Assembly: GCA_016292745.1 (NCBI GenBank)
Contig: JAEDFO010000001.1
Span: 137,774-201,773 of the forward strand
DNA length: 64,000 nt
From: Muribaculaceae bacterium
GTDB taxonomy: Bacteria > Bacteroidota > Bacteroidia > Bacteroidales > Muribaculaceae
Direction: 5' to 3'
Shown piece by piece: positions 43,499-51,776 of the stretch (the first letter of the stretch is position 1; the number at the start of each line of letters is the position of its first letter). The notes under the pieces are model-generated. The model ran no database searches. It was not told the DNA's origin and saw only the letters and a program-made list of their open reading frames with translations. The translations under genes and the position numbers were made by a program.

Positions 43499-44557
43499 AT
43501 GAAATATATTTATTTATCAGCAGCAACGATTGTCCTGGGTTTGATGGCATCGTGCTCAAGCAATGAGAAAGCCAACGAGGAAACAGCAGAACCGACAAAG
43601 CCGTTGGTTAAAGTTGAGACTGTGTATGAGGAAGATGTGCCACAGATTGCCAACTACACAGCAACAGTAGAGGCATACAAGACCAATAACATCACCACGT
43701 CGACAACTAACCGTATTAAGAAAATACTTGTTGATGTAGGCAACTATGTAAGCGCCGGGCAAACTGTTGTTGTACTCGACAACGCCAACATCGACCAAAT
43801 GAAGTTACGACTCGACAACCAGAAGGTTGACCTCGACCGCGCCATCGAACTGTTTGAAATCGGTGGAGGCACCAAGCAATCGGTCGACCAGCTTCGCACT
43901 GAATATGAGGCTTACAAACGCCAATATGAGAACATGGTGGAAAACACCCGTCTCATAAGTCCGATTAACGGCGTGGTTACAGCCCGCAACTACGATAATG
44001 GCGACATGACTGGCCAGAATCCAATCCTCACTATCGAGCAAATTCGTCCGGTGAAAATCGTTATCAATGTTTCGGAACAGGAATTCACAAAAATAAAGCT
44101 TGGGATGAATGTTGATGTAAACCTCGACGTTTATGGCGAGGAAGTGTTCCCAGCCAAAGTATCTCTAATCCATCCTACTATCGACCCTGCAACACGCACA
44201 TTCGCCACAGAAATTAACATCAACAATGCCGACCAACGCATCCGCCCCGGAATGTTTGCCCGTGTGAAAATCAATCTCGGAGAATCACGGCATATAGTAG
44301 TTCCAGACCGCGCAATAGTAAAACAAACTGGCTCCGGCAACAGATATGTGTATGTTTACAACAATGGAAAAGTTAGTTTCAACCAAGTTGAACTCGGACA
44401 ACGTCTTGGCGACCGCTACGAGCTCGTTTCGGGTGTAGAAAACAATTCGCAAGTAGTTGTAAGCGGACAAAATGCATTAGCTGACGGTATTGATGTTGAA
44501 CTATACAACGACACCACAGCCACAAATGCTGCAAACGACTCTATTATTAACAAGTAA
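43499..44557 (+). CDS. Periplasmic adaptor (HlyD/AcrA-like membrane fusion protein), lipoprotein
   Basis: Encodes 352 residues from ATG 43499. A lipoprotein signal ends in LMASC, so it is anchored by lipid. Domains in order are the lipoyl half-motif (IKKILVDVGNYVSAGQTVVVLD), a short helical hairpin (about residues 100-145), the second lipoyl half (LISPINGVVTARNYDNGDM), a beta-barrel (VKIVINVSEQEFTKI) and the membrane-proximal domain. It links the RND pump to the TolC channel. A start at 43454, inside tolC, is rejected because the signal peptide begins at 43499. Confidence 0.93.
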   Translation: MKYIYLSAATIVLGLMASCSSNEKANEETAEPTKPLVKVETVYEEDVPQIANYTATVEAYKTNNITTSTTNRIKKILVDVGNYVSAGQTVVVLDNANIDQMKLRLDNQKVDLDRAIELFEIGGGTKQSVDQLRTEYEAYKRQYENMVENTRLISPINGVVTARNYDNGDMTGQNPILTIEQIRPVKIVINVSEQEFTKIKLGMNVDVNLDVYGEEVFPAKVSLIHPTIDPATRTFATEININNADQRIRPGMFARVKINLGESRHIVVPDRAIVKQTGSGNRYVYVYNNGKVSFNQVELGQRLGDRYELVSGVENNSQVVVSGQNALADGIDVELYNDTTATNAANDSIINK

Positions 44558-44569
44558 ACTATCAACGAT

Positions 44570-47500
44570 ATGAGCATATACTCAAGTGCAGTGAAGCGGC
44601 CGGTAATGACATCGCTATGCTTCGTAGCGGTGGTTATTCTCGGTTTGTTCTCGCTTCAGAAACTGCCAATCGACCTATATCCCGACATCGACACCAACAC
44701 CATTATGGTAATGACCACTTACCAAGGTGCCAGCGCATCGGATATCGAGCAGAATGTTACACGTCCACTTGAAAACACACTCAATTCAGTTGAGAACCTC
44801 AAGCATATAACTTCGAATTCAAAGGAAAACATATCAATTATAACCCTCGAATTCGAATATGGAAATGATATCGATGTGATTACCAACGATGTTCGCGACA
44901 AACTGAACATGACAAGCAGCTATCTGCCCGACGAATGCGAGACACCTATCATATTCAAGTTCAGTTCCGACATGATTCCAATTCTGCTGCTCTCGGTACA
45001 GGCCGATGAAAGTTCACCGGGACTCTATAAGATTCTCGACGACGTTGTTGCCAATCCGCTGGAACGCATCGATGGTGTGGGCTCGGTTTCAATAACCGGT
45101 GCTCCAGAACGTGAAATTCATGTTTATGTCGACCCTATAAAACTCGAAGCATATAACATGACCATCGAGACAATCTCCTCTATTATCGGTGCAGAAAACC
45201 GAAACATCCCTGGTGGTTCGTTCGATATTGGCAGCGAGACATATTCTCTTCGCGTTCAAGGTGAGTTTAAGGATGCACGAGAAATGGAGAACTTAGTTGT
45301 AGGTGTTCACAATAACGGTTTGGTATATCTTCGCGACGTGGCACGAATAGACGACTCGCTTGAAGAACGTGCACAGAAAACTTACAACAATGGCCAGCAA
45401 GGTGCCATGATTGTAATACAGAAACAATCAGGCGCCAACTCAGTTGCAATCTCTGAAGAAGTGGTGAAAAAACTTCCGTCGATTCAGAAAAATCTCCCAA
45501 CCGACGTTAAATTGGGTATCATTGTCGACACATCTGACAATATACGAAACACCATCGATTCACTCACCGAAACTGTGCTCTATGCACTCCTGTTTGTAGT
45601 TATCGTTGTGTTCCTGTTCCTGGGCCGGTGGAGGGCAACTGTAATCATTGCAATCACCATCCCCATATCACTTATTGCCTCGTTCATATATTTGTTTATG
45701 ACGGGCAACACTCTGAATATCATATCGCTCTCAGCGCTGTCGATATCAATAGGTATGGTGGTCGACGATGCCATTGTGGTACTTGAAAACGTCACCACCC
45801 ATATAGAACGAGGTAGCGACCCAAAGCAGGCTGCAGTTCACGGCACCAACGAGGTTGCAATCTCGGTTATAGCATCTACACTGACCCTTATAGCAGTATT
45901 TTTCCCGCTCACAATGGTGCCAGGCATGATGGGTGTGATGTTCCGCCAATTGGGATGGATGGAGTGCATTATGATGATTATCTCTACCGTTTGTGCTCTG
46001 TCTCTCACCCCAATGCTTTGTAGCCAATTGCTCAAACTAAATCCAAAGAAAGGCATAATATTCACAAAACTGTTTACTCCAATCGAAAAGGCACTCGACA
46101 AGCTTGACGATGGATACGCAGCATTGCTTAACTGGGTGGTGCGCCATCGCGCAATCACAATTCTCATTTGTTTGGCTATGTTTATCAGTTCTTTCGGATT
46201 AATGAAATTTGTGGGCAGCGAATTCATTCCAACCAGTGACAACTCGCGACTGGGAATATCGCTTGAACTACCGATTGGCACACGGGTAGAAGTATCGGAG
46301 GATATCAGCAAGCGGATTTACAAGGAATTCACCGAAAAGTATCCTGAAATCAAGGTATTCAACTACACCGTTGGCCAGGCAAACAGCGACAATGCATTTG
46401 CATCAATGCAAGACAACGGAACTCACATCATTTCGATGAACATCACCCTTGTGTCGCCAAAATATCGCGACCGCGATATCACTGTTATAGCTGACCTGAT
46501 GCGTAAGGACATAAGTCGCTATCCCGAAATAAAGAAAGCGCTGGTTAACGTTGGCGGTAGCCGTGGCTCAAGCATGAACGGACAGTCGACCGTAGATTTT
46601 GAAATCTATGGCTACGACTTCACCAAGACCGACAGCATTGCCGCACGTTTCAAGAATATTCTTAAAGGCATCAAAGGTACAGCCGACATCAACATCAGCC
46701 GCGCCGACTATCAACCCGAATATCAAGTTGACTTCGACCGTGAGAAACTCGCTCTTTACGGTCTGAACCTTGGCACTGCTGCAACTTATCTACGCAATCG
46801 AATCAACGGCAGCACAGCATCGTATTACCGAGAAGATGGCGAGGAGTACGATATAAAAGTTATGTATGCTCCTGAACACAGGACCTCGATTTCCGATATC
46901 GAAAACATCCTAATCTACAATAATCAAGGCTCAGCTGTGAGGGTGCGCGACGTCGGTACGGTGGTTGAACGCTTCACACCTCCAACAATCGAGCGCAAGG
47001 ACCGTCAGCGCATTATCACAGTCTCCACGGTAGTCGACGGTGTGCCTATGAGCGAAATTGTGACAGCCGCACAAAAAGAAATCGACAAGATGGACCTTGA
47101 CCAGGGAATCACAATTGAAATTGCTGGTTCATACGAAGACCAACAGGAATCGTTCAGCGACCTGGGCATGTTGGCATTACTTATTATATTGCTCGTATAC
47201 ATTGTAATGGCAGCGCAGTTTGAATCGCTAACCTATCCGGCAATCATCATGACATCGCTAATGTTTGCATTCACAGGTATCGTAGTAATATTGTGCATCA
47301 CCGGCACCACGCTTAATGTGATGAGTATGATTGGTGCAATTATGCTTATCGGTATTGTTGTTAAAAACGGTATCGTGCTCATCGATTATATAATTCTGAA
47401 CCGTGAACGCGGAATGGGCATTCGTCCAGCAGTAGTGCTTGGCGGCAAATCGCGTCTGCGCCCAGTTGTCATGACCTCGCTCACCACAATTCTCGGCATG

Positions 47501-47683
47501 GTGCCTATGGCCATAGGCAGTGGCGAAGGTGCAGAAATATGGCGACCTATGGGAATCTCGGTAATTGGCGGCCTCACCATGTCGACATTGCTGACGCTGC
47601 TGTTCGTGCCAGTCATGTATTGTGTATTCGCTTCTGTTGGCATCAAGCGCCAGCGACGTAAAATCCATAAACAATTAAGATAA
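44570..47683 (+). CDS. RND-family efflux pump, AcrB-like inner-membrane transporter
   Basis: Encodes 1037 residues, full length for the HAE1/AcrB type. Two repeats each have a first helix, a large periplasmic loop and a bundle of membrane helices. Conserved AcrB-like elements are the N-terminal AVKRPVMTSLCFVAVVILG, GASASDIEQNVTRPLE, the transmembrane-4 proton-relay acidic stretch GMVVDDAIVVLENV, and the second-half GIVVKNGIVLIDY. The relay aspartates in GMVVDDAIV are intact. It probably exports hydrophobic drugs or bile-salt-like compounds; specificity is inferred from the family only. Confidence 0.96.
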   Translation: MSIYSSAVKRPVMTSLCFVAVVILGLFSLQKLPIDLYPDIDTNTIMVMTTYQGASASDIEQNVTRPLENTLNSVENLKHITSNSKENISIITLEFEYGNDIDVITNDVRDKLNMTSSYLPDECETPIIFKFSSDMIPILLLSVQADESSPGLYKILDDVVANPLERIDGVGSVSITGAPEREIHVYVDPIKLEAYNMTIETISSIIGAENRNIPGGSFDIGSETYSLRVQGEFKDAREMENLVVGVHNNGLVYLRDVARIDDSLEERAQKTYNNGQQGAMIVIQKQSGANSVAISEEVVKKLPSIQKNLPTDVKLGIIVDTSDNIRNTIDSLTETVLYALLFVVIVVFLFLGRWRATVIIAITIPISLIASFIYLFMTGNTLNIISLSALSISIGMVVDDAIVVLENVTTHIERGSDPKQAAVHGTNEVAISVIASTLTLIAVFFPLTMVPGMMGVMFRQLGWMECIMMIISTVCALSLTPMLCSQLLKLNPKKGIIFTKLFTPIEKALDKLDDGYAALLNWVVRHRAITILICLAMFISSFGLMKFVGSEFIPTSDNSRLGISLELPIGTRVEVSEDISKRIYKEFTEKYPEIKVFNYTVGQANSDNAFASMQDNGTHIISMNITLVSPKYRDRDITVIADLMRKDISRYPEIKKALVNVGGSRGSSMNGQSTVDFEIYGYDFTKTDSIAARFKNILKGIKGTADINISRADYQPEYQVDFDREKLALYGLNLGTAATYLRNRINGSTASYYREDGEEYDIKVMYAPEHRTSISDIENILIYNNQGSAVRVRDVGTVVERFTPPTIERKDRQRIITVSTVVDGVPMSEIVTAAQKEIDKMDLDQGITIEIAGSYEDQQESFSDLGMLALLIILLVYIVMAAQFESLTYPAIIMTSLMFAFTGIVVILCITGTTLNVMSMIGAIMLIGIVVKNGIVLIDYIILNRERGMGIRPAVVLGGKSRLRPVVMTSLTTILGMVPMAIGSGEGAEIWRPMGISVIGGLTMSTLLTLLFVPVMYCVFASVGIKRQRRKIHKQLR

Positions 47684-47689
47684 CTGATT

Positions 47690-47983
47690 ATGAAAGCAAT
47701 ATTTATATCATACGACCAAGCCCACTACGAGAAGGTTATCGACATTCTCGAAAAGAACAATTGCCGCGGATTCACAGCATGGGATTTGGTAATCGGGCGC
47801 GGCACTAAATCCGGAGAGCCACATTATGGCTCCCACGCATGGCCATCGATGGCCGGGGCCATCATGACAATGGTCGAAGATCACCGTGTCGACACTATTT
47901 TAGCCAAACTAAAAGCCCTCGATGAAGAAAAACCCAAATTAGGCCTAAGGGCATGGAGTTGGGACATAGAAAAGTCTATATAA
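47690..47983 (+). CDS. Small PII-like protein in the efflux operon
   Basis: Encodes 97 residues, 6 bases after the RND gene. The order of strands and helices (MKAIFISYDQAHYEKVIDIL, then a glycine- and histidine-rich middle with GTKSGEPHYGSHAWPSM, then MVEDHRVDTILAKL) resembles the ferredoxin-like PII/GlnB fold rather than a canonical GlnB; no T-loop Tyr motif can be assigned with confidence. PII-like genes of unknown ligand are known beside RND metal and efflux pumps. It may sense a small ligand and act on the pump. Function unproven. A terminator follows. Confidence 0.6.
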   Translation: MKAIFISYDQAHYEKVIDILEKNNCRGFTAWDLVIGRGTKSGEPHYGSHAWPSMAGAIMTMVEDHRVDTILAKLKALDEEKPKLGLRAWSWDIEKSI

Positions 47984-48011
47984 ATCGATTTTTCAAAAGG
48001 TATAGTCACGA

Positions 48012-48043
48012 AAGTTCTCTTTTTCGAAAGAATAAGAGAACTT
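48012..48043 (+). terminator. Terminator of the efflux operon
   Basis: AAGTTCTCTT (48012-48021) pairs perfectly with AAGAGAACTT (48034-48043), followed by TTT and then C. Confidence 0.8.
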
Positions 48044-48049
48044 TTTCGT

Positions 48050-48057
48050 TACTTTTG
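48050..48057 (+). promoter_or_regulatory. -7 box TACTTTTG right before the LD-carboxypeptidase gene
   Basis: TACTTTTG ends only 4 bases before the ATG at 48062 and starts 6 bases after the preceding terminator stem. It implies a leaderless or nearly leaderless mRNA. The -33 region would fall in the terminator hairpin and is not TTTG. Confidence 0.45.
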
Positions 48058-48061
48058 CTGC

Positions 48062-49033
48062 ATGAAACAATTTCTACTGATAATATCGCTATTAATTCCT
48101 GCATTCGGATTTTCAATAGAATTCTGCAGCCCACGCCCACTTGAAAAGGGCGACACCATTGCAATCATCAGTCCGGCAAGCATTCCGGATAAAAAATATG
48201 TTGAACGCAGCATTGAGCTTCTCGACTCGCTTGGTTATGTACCCGTTCTCGGGCAAAACGCACTAAACGGATTCGGCACATTCTCTGCCACAATCAACGA
48301 GCGACTCACCGACCTGAAATGGGCATTCGAGACCGAAAGCATTAAGGCTGTGCTATGCACCCGTGGAGGCTATGGTTCTATTCAGGAACTATGCCAAGTG
48401 GATACAGGATACTTCGCGAAACACCCAAAATGGCTTATAGGTTACAGCGACATCACAGCCCTGCACTGTGCCTCGGCCACTGATGGCGTAAGGAGCATTC
48501 ACTCGCACATGTGCGAGTATCTGGCCGGGCACAACGCAAACGACACCATCAGCACTATGCTGTTCAATGCCCTTTCTTCAGATAGCATTCAATACACTGT
48601 CCCAACCCATTCCCTCTTCAACAAATACGGCACTGCCCACGGCGTGATTGTAGGGGGCAACCTGTCGGTACTCAACGATGTTGCATCCAGCCGTATCGAC
48701 ATCCTGTCGACAATCGACAACGATATAATCCTCTTCATTGAAGACCTCGATGAAAACATCAGCAGTATAAGCCGCATTCTCTACCGTCTAAAGATATGCG
48801 GAGTGTTCGATAGAATCAAGGGACTGATTGTTGGCGATTTCCATGGATATAAGCCAACAAAGGATTTCGAGACAATGAACGAAATGATTTACAGCATAGT
48901 AAAGGAATACAATATACCGGTGGCATTCGATTTCCCTGTTGGCCATATCGACAACAATTATCCCATTGTAGAAGGAGCCGATGCCACACTTGAAGTTGAA
49001 TATGGAATGGTAACACTCACTATGAAATACTAA
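48062..49033 (+). CDS. LD-carboxypeptidase (peptidase family S66)
   Basis: Encodes 323 residues. A signal peptide ends near GFS (about residue 19), placing it in the periplasm, where S66 enzymes remove the terminal D-Ala from muropeptide tetrapeptides during murein recycling. The nucleophile Ser is in LIGYSDITALH, and VLCTRGGYGS and DFPVGHIDNNYP (catalytic His) are the conserved neighbours. Length is typical (about 300). A microcin-immunity (MccF-like) function is the alternative within the family but is less likely given the signal peptide. Confidence 0.9.
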   Translation: MKQFLLIISLLIPAFGFSIEFCSPRPLEKGDTIAIISPASIPDKKYVERSIELLDSLGYVPVLGQNALNGFGTFSATINERLTDLKWAFETESIKAVLCTRGGYGSIQELCQVDTGYFAKHPKWLIGYSDITALHCASATDGVRSIHSHMCEYLAGHNANDTISTMLFNALSSDSIQYTVPTHSLFNKYGTAHGVIVGGNLSVLNDVASSRIDILSTIDNDIILFIEDLDENISSISRILYRLKICGVFDRIKGLIVGDFHGYKPTKDFETMNEMIYSIVKEYNIPVAFDFPVGHIDNNYPIVEGADATLEVEYGMVTLTMKY

Positions 49034-49097
49034 CAATTAGTGATTCATAGCAGATAAATACCTAAAAAATGCTATATTCATTAAGAGCAAACGCGTG

Positions 49098-49105
49098 TAA
49101 CTTTG
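49098..49105 (+). promoter_or_regulatory. -7 box TAACTTTG for the hemerythrin-LuxR pair
   Basis: TAACTTTG ends 25 bases before the ATG at 49131. No clear -33. Confidence 0.5.
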
Positions 49106-49130
49106 CAATGCTTATCAATACCCATACCAT

Positions 49131-49832
49131 ATGCATAAAGGTAAATACACAAGCAGCGATAAAATGAGCGACCTGATATGCGACAATTACTCATTGCTTA
49201 TGGTAATGAGCCGATTTGGCATTGCATTAGGGTTTGGCGACAAGACAGTGGGCGAAGTGTGCGAAATGCAAAACGTTGACTGCAACACATTCCTGGCAGT
49301 TTCCAATTTCATATCGAACGGAGAATGCCGTTACGATGACTCAGATTTCGATTTCTCGCTGGTTGCCATGATGGATTATCTGAAAAATGCCCACACTTAT
49401 TTCCTCGATTTCTGTCTGCCATCTATTCGAAAGAAACTTATTGAGTCAATTGACTGTTCCAGTTCAAACAATATTGCCATTCTTATTCTGCGCTTCTTCG
49501 ACAACTACGTTAACGAGGTACGTCGCCACATGGAGTATGAAAACGCACACGTATTCACCTATGTCGACAAACTGTTGAATGGTTCTGATACCGGAACATT
49601 CTGTATTACCAAATATGCCGACAAGCACACTCAGATAGGAGCAACACTCAATGAGCTGAAAAGCGTAATCATAAGATATTATCCAGGAAACATATGTAAT
49701 AATATGCTTAACAGCGTTCTTTTCGACATATTCAACTGCGAACAAGACCTGAATACTCATTGCATGGTTGAGGATTATCTGTTCGTGCCTGCCGTTGCAT
49801 GTATTGAAAGGAGGATGAACAATGAGCGCTAA
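49131..49832 (+). CDS. Hemerythrin-domain protein of the RIC/YtfE/ScdA type
   Basis: Encodes 233 residues. RIC proteins hold a diiron site and help repair iron-sulfur clusters after nitric-oxide or peroxide damage, or reduce NO. The N-terminal region (about residues 15-60; MVMSRFGIALGFGDKTVGE) aligns by eye with the ScdA-type domain, but the CC pair usual at the FGIDFCCGG position is missing. The C-terminal four-helix part carries candidate iron ligands: His in NAHTYFLDF, HMEYENAHVF, DKHTQI and NTHCMVED. No signal peptide, so it is cytosolic. It overlaps the LuxR gene by 11 bases, which makes a functional pair likely. Confidence 0.75.
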   Translation: MHKGKYTSSDKMSDLICDNYSLLMVMSRFGIALGFGDKTVGEVCEMQNVDCNTFLAVSNFISNGECRYDDSDFDFSLVAMMDYLKNAHTYFLDFCLPSIRKKLIESIDCSSSNNIAILILRFFDNYVNEVRRHMEYENAHVFTYVDKLLNGSDTGTFCITKYADKHTQIGATLNELKSVIIRYYPGNICNNMLNSVLFDIFNCEQDLNTHCMVEDYLFVPAVACIERRMNNER

Positions 49833-50427
49833 AGACAACATAAAAGCCGTAGTTGCCGACAGCTCTATCATAATACGAAGCGGAATTGTTGCAACATTGC
49901 GCCATGTTACAACCTTTTCAATTACAGCCATCGAAGTTATATCTTTCGAATCACTGCGCAACTGTATTCAAATACACCATCCCGAAATAGTATTTATCGA
50001 GCCTTATATTTGCCGCAACAGCGATATTGACTCACTTAGAGAAATATCCTCATCCACCAAATTCATTGCTATAATATCTTCTGTTATAAACAATGATGAA
50101 ATCAAGGCATTCGATGCCACTATATCCATTAAAGATGATGTCGCTTCGATTGCCTCAACCATTGAACGCCTGGTGCTACACAACAACGATTCAACATCCG
50201 ACAATAGCGACCAACTGAGCCAACGCGAGAAAGAAATCATAATCCATGTGGTGAAAGGATTAACAAACAAGGAAATAGCCGAGAAACTATACATATCAGT
50301 GCATACAGTCATTACTCATCGCCGAAACATATCTAAGAAGCTTGAAATACACTCGCCTGCAGGATTAACAATTTACGCAATTGTAAATAAATTGGTTGAA
50401 CTTGACGAAATCAAATCGAATATATAA
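49822..50427 (+). CDS. LuxR-type regulator with degenerate receiver domain
   Basis: Encodes 201 residues. The C-terminal HTH (about residues 135-195; LSQREKEIIIHVVKGLTNKE then IAEKLYISVHTVITHR) is a full LuxR/FixJ DNA-binding domain. The N-terminal 120 residues fold like a receiver: an acidic pocket residue Asp13 and a late Lys104 in TISIKDD are present. At the phospho-acceptor position the residue is Glu60 (PEIVFIEPYI) in place of Asp, which mimics permanent phosphorylation. No histidine kinase is adjacent. It is translationally coupled to the hemerythrin gene, so it may act with it in sensing O2 or NO. A terminator follows. Confidence 0.85.
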   Translation: MSAKDNIKAVVADSSIIIRSGIVATLRHVTTFSITAIEVISFESLRNCIQIHHPEIVFIEPYICRNSDIDSLREISSSTKFIAIISSVINNDEIKAFDATISIKDDVASIASTIERLVLHNNDSTSDNSDQLSQREKEIIIHVVKGLTNKEIAEKLYISVHTVITHRRNISKKLEIHSPAGLTIYAIVNKLVELDEIKSNI

Positions 50428-50459
50428 AAAAACGCGGGAAAACTCTTCCAGCGTTTTTT
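50427..50459 (+). terminator. Terminator after the LuxR gene
   Basis: AAAAAACGC (50427-50435) pairs with GCGTTTTTT (50451-50459), with an inner GGAA/TTCC extension and one mismatch. It begins on the last base of the stop codon. Confidence 0.8.
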
Positions 50460-50652
50460 TGTTTATTCACCAACAATGGCAAATAATTAATCAACTAAAA
50501 CTAAATATACTTCACTAAATAATCACACTGCAAAGTAAAAATATTTTCAAGGCCTCTACAATAACAATAATGTGGTAATTTCGGATTCACTCATACCAAC
50601 TGATTGCTATTATCAAAAATAATTATAAAAATATCCAAAAATTGAGGCAATA

Positions 50653-50684
50653 TTTGGAAAATAGAATTATAGATTATATATTTG
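50653..50684 (+). promoter_or_regulatory. perR promoter (TTTG-N20-TATATTTG)
   Basis: TTTG (50653-50656) and TATATTTG (50677-50684), spacer 20. The start site would be near 50691, about 24 bases before the TTG start of perR. The 220 bases between the LuxR terminator and this promoter contain no gene I can support. Confidence 0.7.
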
Positions 50685-50698
50685 TAATGGTTTCAAAT

Positions 50699-50713
50699 TT
50701 ATAATTAATACAA
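50699..50713 (+). promoter_or_regulatory. Candidate PerR box in the perR leader
   Basis: TTATAATTAATACAA matches the 7-1-7 PerR/Fur-type palindrome TTATAATnATTATAA at 12 of 14 arm positions. The left arm is perfect. It lies between the start site and the TTG start codon, where bound repressor would block transcription. It suggests autoregulation of perR-rubrerythrin. Confidence 0.45.
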
Positions 50714-50714
50714 A

Positions 50715-51131
50715 TTGATTGAAATTGCACGACATCTGAGCGAACACGGAATAAGGCCATCATCGCAAAGGATTGCCATATATAACTATTTGATGGAGAA
50801 TCTCAATCATCCATCAGCAGAACAAATATATTGCGATTTGGCAAAACTGATGCCTACCCTTTCGAAAACAACTATATATAACACAATTAAACTTTTTGAG
50901 AACAACGGTGTTATAGTATCATTGGGGATCGACAACAAGACTGTTCGCTATGATGCAAACTGCGAGCCCCATGCACATTTTCGATGCAAGCAATGTGGTG
51001 CCATCCACGACATCCCTTTACTGCTCGATATGGCAAAAACAAAACTAATGAACAAGAACTTACAAATCGACGATATGATGGTTTACTTTACCGGATTATG
51101 CGATAAATGTAGATATCAACTAACTAAATAA
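50715..51131 (+). CDS. perR: Fur-family peroxide-responsive regulator PerR
   Basis: Encodes 138 residues from a TTG start. No ATG is available before the winged helix in this frame. The winged-helix domain (RPSSQRIAIYNYLMENLNHPSAEQIY) and the regulatory domain with two zinc-binding pairs (CKQCG and CDKC) are of the Fur/PerR type. Histidines in PHAHFRC fit the regulatory metal site, where peroxide-driven His oxidation releases PerR from DNA. It is separated from the rubrerythrin gene by 25 bases, so both are probably one unit induced by peroxide. Fur or Zur remain formal alternatives, but gene context favours PerR. Confidence 0.88.
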   Translation: MIEIARHLSEHGIRPSSQRIAIYNYLMENLNHPSAEQIYCDLAKLMPTLSKTTIYNTIKLFENNGVIVSLGIDNKTVRYDANCEPHAHFRCKQCGAIHDIPLLLDMAKTKLMNKNLQIDDMMVYFTGLCDKCRYQLTK

Positions 51132-51156
51132 TTTAAAAACTAAAAAAATTACGATT

Positions 51157-51708
51157 ATGGCAAAAAAATGGATTTGCACAGTATGCGGTTATGTACACGA
51201 AGGTGAAACAGCTCCCGAAAAGTGCCCACAATGCGGCGTTCCAGCAAGCAAGTTTAAAGAACTCGACGAATCAGCAGGTCTTGCATTCGTAACTGAGCAC
51301 GAACTTGGTGTAGCAAAAGGTTGCGACGAAGAAATGATTAAGGACCTTAATGCTCACTTTATGGGCGAATGCACCGAAGTCGGCATGTATCTGGCTATGT
51401 CGCGCCAAGCCGACCGTGAAGGCTATCCTGAAGTAGCTGAAGCATTCAAGCGTTATGCTTGGGAAGAGGCTGAACACGCTGCAAAGTTTGCAGAACTTCT
51501 CGGCGATGTTGTTTGGGACACCAAGACTAACCTCGAAAAGAGAATGAACGCAGAAGCAGGTGCGAACGAAGACAAGATGAGAATTGCCAAGCGCGCAAAA
51601 CAGCTTAATCTCGATGCCATCCACGACACTGTTCACGAAATGGCTAAGGATGAAGCTCGTCACGGCAAAGGCTTCGAGGGTCTGTTCAACCGTTACTTCA
51701 AGAAATAA
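51157..51708 (+). CDS. Reverse rubrerythrin
   Basis: Encodes 183 residues. A peroxidase of anaerobes that reduces H2O2 with electrons from NADH via rubredoxin. Domain order is reversed relative to classical rubrerythrin: an N-terminal rubredoxin-type FeS4 site (CTVCGY and CPQCG, residues 8-30) followed by the four-helix diiron domain (about residues 45-180), with the ExxxE-type ligands in GECTEVGMYLA and EEAEHAAKFAE. The codon use is biased toward C-ending codons, as expected for high expression. It lies in the perR operon and ends at a strong terminator. Confidence 0.95.
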   Translation: MAKKWICTVCGYVHEGETAPEKCPQCGVPASKFKELDESAGLAFVTEHELGVAKGCDEEMIKDLNAHFMGECTEVGMYLAMSRQADREGYPEVAEAFKRYAWEEAEHAAKFAELLGDVVWDTKTNLEKRMNAEAGANEDKMRIAKRAKQLNLDAIHDTVHEMAKDEARHGKGFEGLFNRYFKK

Positions 51709-51726
51709 TTTCTTTCAAATAAATTT

Positions 51727-51757
51727 AAAGGCTGCGCCAACCAATGGTGCAGCCTTT
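51727..51757. terminator. Bidirectional terminator between rubrerythrin and yitT
   Basis: AAAGGCTGC (51727-51735) pairs with GCAGCCTTT (51749-51757), extended by GCCA/TGGT into a 13-bp stem with a five-base loop. It serves the convergent rubrerythrin and YitT genes. Confidence 0.85.
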
Positions 51758-51776
51758 ATTCATAATATCAACAGAA

